DNA from: NZQO01 sp964639255
Lineage (GTDB): Bacteria > Bacteroidota > Bacteroidia > Flavobacteriales > Flavobacteriaceae
Assembly (NCBI GenBank): GCA_964639255.1
Contig: CAZXDP010000046.1
Coordinates: 1-20,790 of the forward strand
DNA: 20,790 nucleotides
Direction of reading: 5' to 3'
Shown: positions 15,338 to 20,790 of the stretch, piece by piece
Numbering within the stretch: the first letter of the stretch is position 1
Layout of the letters: each line of letters starts with the position of its first letter
Translations under genes and position numbers: made by a program
Notes under the pieces: generated by a model
The model's database searches: none
What the model was told of the DNA's origin: nothing
What the model saw: only the letters and a program-made list of their open reading frames with translations

Positions 15338-15345
15338 CAAAAATA
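15338..15345 (-). promoter_or_regulatory. -7 box of the cytochrome c assembly gene
   Basis: On the minus strand TATTTTTG (15345-15338) matches TAnnTTTG. No TTG is found at the right distance, so only half the promoter is supported. The leader would be about 10 nt before the ATG at 15321. Confidence 0.45.
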
Positions 15346-15417
15346 ACTAAAATAGACGGTTTAAAATAGCCAAATGAAGTGGTTTTATATTCGGAATCGC
15401 TTGCGTACCTTAGCAAG

Positions 15418-16182
15418 ATGATTGACGTGATTTGTATTGGCTTCGGAAATGTGAACCAACACCTGTGCCGGGCGCTTCAACATAGTGGACGAGCAACTAT
15501 TCAACAGATTTATAGCCTGAATATGCCACAGTTGCCCACAGATTTGAAGGGTATTCAATGCACTGACAAACTTTCAGAGCTTCAAGAGGCCGATCTTTAT
15601 CTACTCGGGGTGCCAGACGATGCCATCGCAGCGGTTTCGGCACAGCTACCTAAGGTTGCCGGGGTGGTGGCACATACATCTGGCAGCGTGGCGCTTCAGC
15701 AATTGTCGCGCCATAACAAAAGGGGAGTATTTTATCCGTTGCAAACCTTCAGTCGAAACCGGGCGGTATCCCTCAAGGACGTCCCAATATGCATCGAAGC
15801 CGAGACAGAACAGGATTTTGCGTTGCTTCAAACTATAGGAGAAGTCATTTCATCTCAAGTGGTAGCGATTTCTTCAGAAAAGCGACGAGCCCTGCACCTC
15901 GCCGCCGTATACGTGAACAATTTCGTAAACCATCTTTACCATATCTCCTACGACCTCATTGCGACACACGGGCTCGACGCTGAGTTGCTCTCGCCACTTA
16001 TCCTCGAAACCGCAAAAAAAGCCATAGCGCTTTCCCCACTTGAGGCACAGACAGGGCCTGCCCGCCGAAACGACAAAAAAACTTTAGAAAAACAGTTACA
16101 TTTGCTTCCCGACGGGACAGCGAAGAAACTGTACGAATTATTTACCCAATCCATACAAGCAACCTATGGGAAAAAGTTATAA
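15418..16182 (+). CDS. Rossmann-like / DUF2520 protein, putative NAD(P)-dependent oxidoreductase
   Basis: The protein has 254 residues from the ATG at 15418; an upstream ATG at 15379 would cross the divergent promoter region. MIDVICIGFGNVNQHL (residues 1-16) is a dinucleotide-binding loop (GxGNVxxHL). VPDDAIAAV and HTSGSVALQQL continue the Rossmann domain. GVFYPLQTFS is a family hallmark. The C-terminal helical DUF2520 domain includes AAVYVNNFVNHLY and TGPARRNDKKTLEKQL. The fold resembles pyrroline-5-carboxylate reductase or F420-type dehydrogenases, but no substrate is known. A -7-like TACCTTAG (15406-15413, one mismatch) sits only 4 bp before the ATG, so the mRNA may be nearly leaderless. 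It overlaps the phosphatase gene by 17 nt and heads a four-gene run. Confidence 0.88.
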   Translation: MIDVICIGFGNVNQHLCRALQHSGRATIQQIYSLNMPQLPTDLKGIQCTDKLSELQEADLYLLGVPDDAIAAVSAQLPKVAGVVAHTSGSVALQQLSRHNKRGVFYPLQTFSRNRAVSLKDVPICIEAETEQDFALLQTIGEVISSQVVAISSEKRRALHLAAVYVNNFVNHLYHISYDLIATHGLDAELLSPLILETAKKAIALSPLEAQTGPARRNDKKTLEKQLHLLPDGTAKKLYELFTQSIQATYGKKL

Positions 16183-16699
16183 GGAATACCTCAACCAGAT
16201 TACCACCTTTGTTTTTGATGTGGACGGCGTACTTACCGATGGTTCCATAAGCATTACCACCGAGGGCGAAATGTACCGAACCATGCATACCAAAGACGGT
16301 TTTGCGTTAAAAACAGCATTGGAAAAGGGCTTTAAAGTATGTGTAATTAGCGGGGGAACCAACGAAGGGGTACGCGCGCGGTTGCGCGGACTGGGCATTA
16401 CAGACATCTATTTGGGCGCGCACCACAAGGTAGATACCTTGGAAGAATATTTGGATATCTACGGAATTTCTGCAGCACACGTGCTCTATATGGGTGACGA
16501 TATACCCGATCTATATGTAATGCAACAAGTAGGCTTGCCATGTTGCCCTCAAGATGCGGTTCCCGAGATCAAGGCGATCTCACAGTATGTATCGCATAGA
16601 AAAGGAGGAGAGGGTTGCGTACGCGATATCATCGAACAGGTGCTCAAGGTTCAAGGAAAGTGGATCGATGGGGAAAGAGCCAGTGCTACCTATGATTAA
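16166..16699 (+). CDS. KdsC-family HAD phosphatase (probable 3-deoxy-D-manno-octulosonate 8-phosphate phosphatase)
   Basis: The protein has 177 residues, the usual size for capless tetrameric C0-type HAD phosphatases of the KdsC/YrbI group. FVFDVDGVLTDG carries nucleophile Asp18 and acid/base Asp20. ISGG (61-64) is motif II, Lys88 motif III, and MGDDIPDL (109-116) motif IV with Asp111 and Asp112. The C-terminal GGEGCVRDI matches the GGxGAVRE tail that reaches a neighbouring active site. It would release phosphate from KDO-8-phosphate on the way to CMP-KDO for lipopolysaccharide; related N-acetylneuraminate-9-phosphate phosphatases are a possible alternative. The ATG at 16166 lies inside the end of the DUF2520 gene, so translation is probably coupled. 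No kdsA/kdsB genes are in view. Confidence 0.85.
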   Translation: MGKSYKEYLNQITTFVFDVDGVLTDGSISITTEGEMYRTMHTKDGFALKTALEKGFKVCVISGGTNEGVRARLRGLGITDIYLGAHHKVDTLEEYLDIYGISAAHVLYMGDDIPDLYVMQQVGLPCCPQDAVPEIKAISQYVSHRKGGEGCVRDIIEQVLKVQGKWIDGERASATYD

Positions 16700-16743
16700 G
16701 TTGTTGCACGCCTAAAGCTGCCTATTTAAACCAACCCATTTTC

Positions 16744-17664
16744 ATGGCTTACCTTACGAGCATCCGTCCCATCAATTTAGTGCTGTTGGCCTATGCGCAA
16801 TATCTCATTAAATACGTGGTATTTCGATCTTTGGGTGCTACAACAACCCTGGGTGATTTACAATTTGGGTTACTGGTGTTCGCCACCCTTTGCATCGCCG
16901 CCGGCGGATATGTTATAAACGACTTGCACGACCTTCAAACCGATACGATCAATCGACCTCAAAAAGTGCGTGCTGGAGTGCACGTTTCAGAAAAGAACAG
17001 TTCCCTTTTTTATATGGTAGTGACCACCTTCGGGGTGGGGCTTGGCTTCTATCTTTCATATACCATAGAAAAACCTGGGTTCGCCGCTATTTTTGTGGCG
17101 GTCGCAGCACTTCTGTATCTTTATGCCACCTATCTTAAATCGATTCTATTGGTTGGCAATATACTGATCTCGATGTTGGTTGGTTTCAGCCTTATTCTAG
17201 TGGTGCTTTTCGATATCTTACCTTCCACCTACAGTTTTAATATGGTACGGCATCAAGATATATTTAAAACTGTACTGTTGTACGCTGGTTTCGCCTTTTG
17301 GCTGAACCTAATACGCGAAATCGTAAAGGACATTCAGGATATAAATGGCGACCAAAACGCGGGCCGCAACACCCTTCCCATTGCCATTGGCCGTAGCCGA
17401 GCCACGACCGTTGTCCTTGGGCTAGCCGTCCTCCTCACTTTTGCCACCTTGGCCTACGTGTACTATGTTTTGTACGTAAATCAAGTGGCGGTACTGTACT
17501 TTCTGATCTCAATTGTTGCACCCCTACTCTATTTTTGTGTGAAATGCTACCATGCGGAGCGACAAAAGGACTTTGCCCTACTATCTATTTTAGCCAAAAT
17601 TGTGTTTTTTTCGGGCGTTAGTTCGTTATGGCTTTTTCCGCTTTTAAAAAATAATCTTGTTTAG
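16744..17664 (+). CDS. UbiA-family prenyltransferase, probable geranylgeranylglycerol-phosphate geranylgeranyltransferase
   Basis: The protein has 306 residues and is an integral membrane enzyme with about eight or nine helices. The first aspartate-rich motif is NDLHDLQTDTINRPQK (Asp60, Asp63, Asp67; Asn70-Arg71-Pro72) and the second is REIVKDIQDINGDQNAGRNT (Asp196, Asp199, Asp203); both bind the Mg-diphosphate of the prenyl donor. The asparagine-rich Bacteroidota type that sits between KdsC-like and Maf genes is commonly named for transfer of a second geranylgeranyl group onto geranylgeranylglyceryl phosphate, an archaeal-type ether-lipid step. That specificity is by name only; menaquinone or heme prenylation (MenA, CtaB) is less likely because those motifs differ. 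The start is 44 bp past the phosphatase and the stop is 2 bp before maf. Confidence 0.85.
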   Translation: MAYLTSIRPINLVLLAYAQYLIKYVVFRSLGATTTLGDLQFGLLVFATLCIAAGGYVINDLHDLQTDTINRPQKVRAGVHVSEKNSSLFYMVVTTFGVGLGFYLSYTIEKPGFAAIFVAVAALLYLYATYLKSILLVGNILISMLVGFSLILVVLFDILPSTYSFNMVRHQDIFKTVLLYAGFAFWLNLIREIVKDIQDINGDQNAGRNTLPIAIGRSRATTVVLGLAVLLTFATLAYVYYVLYVNQVAVLYFLISIVAPLLYFCVKCYHAERQKDFALLSILAKIVFFSGVSSLWLFPLLKNNLV

Positions 17665-17666
17665 CT

Positions 17667-18254
17667 ATGTTCGGAAAATTTTTAAACGATTACCAGCTCA
17701 TTCTTGCCTCAGGTTCTCCCAGACGGCAGGGTTTCTTTTCTGAAATGGGACTTCCCTACACCATCGACGTCCGGCCCATAGACGAAACCTATCCAGCGCA
17801 CCTGAAAGCTGCTGAAATAACCGATTACCTTTCGATCCAAAAAGCAGCAGCTTTTACGCAAATACACGAAAAGCACATTGTAATTACCAGTGACACGATT
17901 GTATGGAAGCAAGGACGTGCCATAGAAAAGCCTCAAGATTACAATGAGGCCGTAACCATGCTACGGGAATTGAGCGGAGATTTTCATGAAGTCATCACCT
18001 CGGTTACTTTTACACAAAAAAACTCCCAAAAAACAGTGCACGAAACCACTAAGGTTTGGTTTGCAGAACTTTCGGAAGAAGAAATAGCTTATTATATTGA
18101 AACGTTTCAGCCCTACGACAAAGCGGGCAGTTACGGCATTCAGGAGTGGATTGGCTACATTGGCATCGAAAAGATTGAAGGATCGTTCTTCAATGTGATG
18201 GGCCTGCCCACCCGAGTTGTTTATAAAACGTTAATAGAACTGGTTGGCGCTTGA
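17667..18254 (+). CDS. maf: Maf-family nucleoside triphosphate pyrophosphatase
   Basis: The protein has 195 residues. YQLILASGSPRRQGFFSEMGL (9-29) is the N-terminal Maf signature with substrate-binding Ser17 and Arg19-Arg20. DETYP (39-43) is the conserved acidic motif. TSDTIVWKQGRAIEKPQD (75-91) holds Asp76 and Lys88. LSGDFHEVITSVTF and YDKAGSYGIQEWIG follow the family pattern. The TSDT(I/V)V form resembles the dTTP/UTP-hydrolysing (YhdE-like) branch rather than the m7GTP branch. It hydrolyses non-canonical or excess nucleotides to monophosphates in the cytosol, a house-cleaning role historically linked to septum formation. It follows the UbiA gene by 2 bp, the last of the four-gene run. Confidence 0.94.
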   Translation: MFGKFLNDYQLILASGSPRRQGFFSEMGLPYTIDVRPIDETYPAHLKAAEITDYLSIQKAAAFTQIHEKHIVITSDTIVWKQGRAIEKPQDYNEAVTMLRELSGDFHEVITSVTFTQKNSQKTVHETTKVWFAELSEEEIAYYIETFQPYDKAGSYGIQEWIGYIGIEKIEGSFFNVMGLPTRVVYKTLIELVGA

Positions 18255-18270
18255 TTTCTAAGTAATTTTG
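18244..18270 (+). promoter_or_regulatory. Promoter of the lipoprotein-MscS pair
   Basis: TTG (18244-18246) and TAATTTTG (18263-18270) with a 16-bp spacer match the Bacteroidota consensus; the spacer is a little short. The -33 part lies inside the end of maf. The leader would be about 11 nt before the ATG at 18288. Confidence 0.55.
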
Positions 18271-18287
18271 CCTCCAATTTTTCTCTC

Positions 18288-19232
18288 ATGCATCGCATTT
18301 ATACACGTATCGCAATTTTCGCAGTTTTAGCAAGCAATATGGTTCTTGTGGGTTGCGAAGAGTCGGAAAAAAACCTGATTCCCGGGAGCGGTTCAAAAAG
18401 CGTAACCAATCGAGAACCTGAAATGCGTTCGCTCTCGGAGCCGTTTAAGCACTATTGGTTTGACGGCCAAGCAGAAATTACCAGCTATACCTTACAACAA
18501 GAACGATATGGCGAGCTGCGGGAGGGCACTGCCGTCACTATTTTTGTTACAGAAGATTTCCTTTTTGATGCCCAGGTAAAGGCAGATCGACCCAGTGAAG
18601 ACAACATACCCGTTTTAAAGCTAAACCTGACCAAGAATTTTGTTACCGGCGTGTATCCCTATTCTATTATGACAAGTGTTTTTAATCCGTTGAAAGACGA
18701 TGGCCATGCTATTAAAGTAACGAACTCCGTACAGGAATGGTGCGGCCAAACCTACACCCAAATCAATAACAGGGAAGCTTTTGAGGTCGTTTCGCATTCG
18801 TATTTTGAAGGCGAGGCCGATATGGATTTTACCCTGGAAAAAACATGGTTAGAGGACGAGCTATGGGGGCTCATTCGCGTGCAGCCGGAAGCACTACCTA
18901 CAGGAGAACTTATGATGGTTCCTTCCATAGAATGCATACGGCTTCAACATAAGGACCTGAAACCGTATGAGAGCTTCGCCAGCTTTAAGCAGGGCGATTC
19001 GTTAAGTACCTACATGGTTAATTACCCTACCTTGCAACGGCAACTCACCATTTGGTTCCATAGTGCATTTCCCTATGAAATTGAAAAATGGGAAGAGATC
19101 CACGCTACCAACAGCGCAGATACCACTTCGTTAAAAACTACGGCCCAGCGCCTAAAAAGATTGAAAAGCGCTTATTGGGGCAGAAACAAGAATGTAGATA
19201 TGCCCCTGCGCGATTCACTTGGATTAAAATAA
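18288..19232 (+). CDS. Lipoprotein of unknown function
   Basis: The protein has 314 residues. The N-terminus MHRIYTRIAIFAVLASNMVL ends in lipobox LVGC, with Cys23 the lipidated residue. The following CEESEKN is acidic at +2, +3 and +5, similar to the surface-export signals reported for Bacteroidota lipoproteins. The mature part contains GQAEITSYTLQQERYGELRE, TAVTIFVTEDF, LKLNLTKNFVTGVYPYS and VQEWCGQTYTQINNR. These look like a conserved beta-rich domain, but I cannot assign a function. It probably sits in the outer membrane. It has its own promoter after maf, and the MscS-like gene begins 7 bp after its stop, so the two are cotranscribed. Any Maf-type name carried over from its neighbour would be wrong, since no Maf motif is present. 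Confidence 0.85.
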   Translation: MHRIYTRIAIFAVLASNMVLVGCEESEKNLIPGSGSKSVTNREPEMRSLSEPFKHYWFDGQAEITSYTLQQERYGELREGTAVTIFVTEDFLFDAQVKADRPSEDNIPVLKLNLTKNFVTGVYPYSIMTSVFNPLKDDGHAIKVTNSVQEWCGQTYTQINNREAFEVVSHSYFEGEADMDFTLEKTWLEDELWGLIRVQPEALPTGELMMVPSIECIRLQHKDLKPYESFASFKQGDSLSTYMVNYPTLQRQLTIWFHSAFPYEIEKWEEIHATNSADTTSLKTTAQRLKRLKSAYWGRNKNVDMPLRDSLGLK

Positions 19233-19239
19233 AAAATAT

Positions 19240-19806
19240 ATGTCCGATTACTTTTTTTTTCAGATCATAAAATCCATTTCCGTCATAGTTGTGCTATTGG
19301 TATTGCGGTACGTCCTGGCCCGAACCGTAAAGCGCTTTTCACTGAAATCGGAACGACTGGAGCACCGCACCGGTCTTATCATTAAGCATATCGATTTCGG
19401 GATTATCTTTTTTATCATTTTGGGTCTCATACTTATTTGGGGTGTCGAGATAAAAGACCTGGGCGTTGTTCTCTCATCTGTCTTTGCGGTTATTGGTATT
19501 GGGTTTTTCGCCCAGTGGTCCATCCTCAGTAATATTACCAGCGGCATTATCATGTTCTTTACCTTTCCGTATAAAATTGGCGATTTCATAAAAATTCACG
19601 ATAAAGATTATCCGTACGAGGGAATCATCGAGGATATTAAGGCATTTCAGGTCATTATCCGTACCACGGCGGGAGAGATCATTACCTACCCCAACAGTAT
19701 GATGCTACAAAAAGGCGTAACGGTGGTGAAGCCTGAAGAATTGGACGTTTATTTGGAACAACAAGAAAGCGAAGACAAAAACATAAAGGAACTTCCAGAA
19801 GATTGA
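19240..19806 (+). CDS. Short MscS-family mechanosensitive channel protein
   Basis: The protein has 188 residues, shorter than E. coli MscS (286). Two membrane helices at about 8-28 and 48-68 are followed by a TM3-like pore segment GVVLSSVFAVIGIGFFAQWSI / LSNITSGIIMFF. The start of the beta domain then follows (FPYKIGDFIKIHDKDYPYEG, DIKAFQVIIRTTAGEIITYPNSMML). The usual C-terminal alpha/beta vestibule is missing; the protein ends in an acidic tail (YLEQQESEDKNIKELPED). It likely forms a small osmotic-release channel in the inner membrane, though the truncation leaves gating uncertain. Codons 5-7 are TTT TTT TTT, making a T9 tract at 19252-19260. It is 7 bp downstream of the lipoprotein gene. 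Confidence 0.88.
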   Translation: MSDYFFFQIIKSISVIVVLLVLRYVLARTVKRFSLKSERLEHRTGLIIKHIDFGIIFFIILGLILIWGVEIKDLGVVLSSVFAVIGIGFFAQWSILSNITSGIIMFFTFPYKIGDFIKIHDKDYPYEGIIEDIKAFQVIIRTTAGEIITYPNSMMLQKGVTVVKPEELDVYLEQQESEDKNIKELPED

Positions 19807-19864
19807 GCGTGTTCCATTTCTGTTAAAGATACTCAAAGAGCGAAAGCAAAGTACCATTTTTCAA

Positions 19865-19872
19865 TATCTTTG
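19865..19872 (+). promoter_or_regulatory. -7 box of the PIG-L gene
   Basis: TATCTTTG at 19865-19872 matches TAnnTTTG exactly. No TTG is found at the right distance upstream. The leader would be about 23 nt to the ATG at 19902. Confidence 0.45.
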
Positions 19873-19901
19873 GTTCGCATCTCAAAAAACGATTCGCTGC
19901 A

Positions 19902-20790
19902 ATGTCACGAAACTTATTCCTTTCGCTATCGCTTCTTTTCGGCGTTAGCTTCGCCGTCTGTTCCCAGGCACCCAAGAAACCAACCGCCTCCGAAATATAC
20001 CACGACCTCCAAAAACTCAACTTTTTGGGATCTGCCATGTATGTCGCAGCGCATCCAGACGATGAAAACACCAGGTTGATCTCTTATCTCGTAAACGATG
20101 TAAAGGCGCGTACTGCCTATCTATCGCTCACCCGTGGCGATGGGGGACAAAACCTTATTGGGCCGGAACTTAGGGAACTGCTGGGCGTTATTAGAACCCA
20201 AGAACTTCTGGAGGCGCGCAATATCGATGGGGGAGAGCAGCTCTTTACGCGGGCCAATGATTTCGGTTATTCTAAGCATCCAGACGAGACATTGAAACTT
20301 TGGAATGAAGATGCTGTATTGGGCGATGTGGTTCGCGCCATACGCAAATTTAAGCCAGATATCATCGTTAACCGCTTCGACCATCGCAGTCCCGGCAGTA
20401 CCCACGGCCACCATACCGCTTCGGCAATGCTTAGCGTTAGGGCCTTTCATTTGGCAAACGATGCTGCCAACTACCCATCCAGTGCCGCGAGCTTTGGTCC
20501 TTGGCAACCGAAGCGGCTATTTTTCAATACCTCTTGGTGGTTTTATGGCAGCCAAGAAAAATTTGAACAGGCAGACAAAACCAATCTGTTCGAGGTAGAA
20601 ACCGGAAACTACTATCCAACCTTAGGTCTCTCGAATGGTGAAATTGCCTCCCTTAGCCGAAGCATGCATAAATCGCAAGGATTCGGCAGCACGGGTAGTC
20701 GTGGTTCGCAAAAAGAGTGGCTGGAATTTTTAGAAGGCGAAAAACCCGATAAGGACAATCTATTTTCGGGCATAGACACTTCTTGGTCGC
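19902..20790 (+). CDS. PIG-L/LmbE family deacetylase, secreted (partial)
   Basis: The gene runs off the right edge after 296 codons. The ATG at 19902 gives a signal peptide (MSRNLFLSLSLLFGVSFAVC, likely cleaved near residue 23). Residues 48-55, YVAAHPDDE, carry the PIG-L zinc and catalytic motif (His51, Asp53, Asp54). TRGDGGQN (77-84) and STHGHHTASA (166-175, His168 and His171) complete the metal site. The family removes acetyl groups from N-acetylglucosamine-like substrates. In Bacteroidota, secreted versions of about 800 residues have long C-terminal extensions whose role is unknown to me; that part is outside the window. Signal peptide and metal residues are intact as far as visible, so a functional periplasmic deacetylase is likely. 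The sugar substrate is not deducible. Confidence 0.9.
   Translation, partial: MSRNLFLSLSLLFGVSFAVCSQAPKKPTASEIYHDLQKLNFLGSAMYVAAHPDDENTRLISYLVNDVKARTAYLSLTRGDGGQNLIGPELRELLGVIRTQELLEARNIDGGEQLFTRANDFGYSKHPDETLKLWNEDAVLGDVVRAIRKFKPDIIVNRFDHRSPGSTHGHHTASAMLSVRAFHLANDAANYPSSAASFGPWQPKRLFFNTSWWFYGSQEKFEQADKTNLFEVETGNYYPTLGLSNGEIASLSRSMHKSQGFGSTGSRGSQKEWLEFLEGEKPDKDNLFSGIDTSWS

Noticed and set aside
1..20790. Mobile elements, CRISPR arrays, tRNA or rRNA genes
   Set aside because: No transposase, long repeats, regularly spaced repeats, cloverleaf or rRNA sequence was recognised on reading both strands.

Overview
The window looks like an ordinary chromosomal stretch of a marine-type member of the Flavobacteriaceae (Bacteroidota). 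The evidence is the gene set (DUF5117 metalloprotease, CarboxypepD_reg plus outer-membrane beta-barrel protein, a single-chain ResB/CcsA cytochrome c assembly protein, the DUF2520-KdsC-UbiA-Maf run) and several promoters matching the Bacteroidota consensus TTG-N(16-21)-TAnnTTTG. Start sites lack Shine-Dalgarno sequences, as expected for this phylum. I see no IS element, phage gene, CRISPR array, tRNA or rRNA.

Layout. 1-769 (-): N-terminal part of a secreted zinc metalloprotease. 971-2078 (+): prfB (RF2), read through a programmed +1 frameshift at an in-frame TGA. 2079-2245: no gene, but on the minus strand a TPP-riboswitch-like aptamer (2121-2203) followed directly by an intrinsic terminator (2077-2118). 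No gene lies behind it to control, and this is the most unusual element of the window. 2246-2626 (-): DUF2784-like membrane protein. 2684-4581 (+): sulfotransferase translationally coupled to a geranylgeranyl-reductase-type flavoprotein. 4615-6266 (+): an unrecognised small protein, a SIMPL/DUF541 protein and ArsC. 6383-8851 (+): large outer-membrane beta-barrel protein. 8925-9104 (-): tiny membrane protein. 9261-10655 (+): fumC. 10800-12092 (+): seven-TM membrane protein ending in a LuxR-like helix-turn-helix. 12148-15321 (-): ccsBA-type cytochrome c assembly protein. 15418-18254 (+): DUF2520, KdsC-like phosphatase, UbiA prenyltransferase and Maf. 18288-19806 (+): lipoprotein and short MscS channel. 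19902-20790 (+): N-terminal part of a PIG-L deacetylase.

How the parts relate. Most genes are housekeeping: translation termination, TCA cycle, cytochrome c maturation, a KdsC-like sugar phosphatase and nucleotide-pool cleaning. Two themes deserve attention. First, isoprenoid lipids: a GGR-type reductase coupled to a sulfotransferase, and a UbiA enzyme of the type usually called geranylgeranylglycerol-phosphate geranylgeranyltransferase, suggest tailored prenyl lipids or quinones; this is inference. Second, regulation: an orphan diverged TPP-type aptamer and a membrane-tethered LuxR-like regulator with a set of palindromes upstream. No stretch longer than 300 bases is without a gene.
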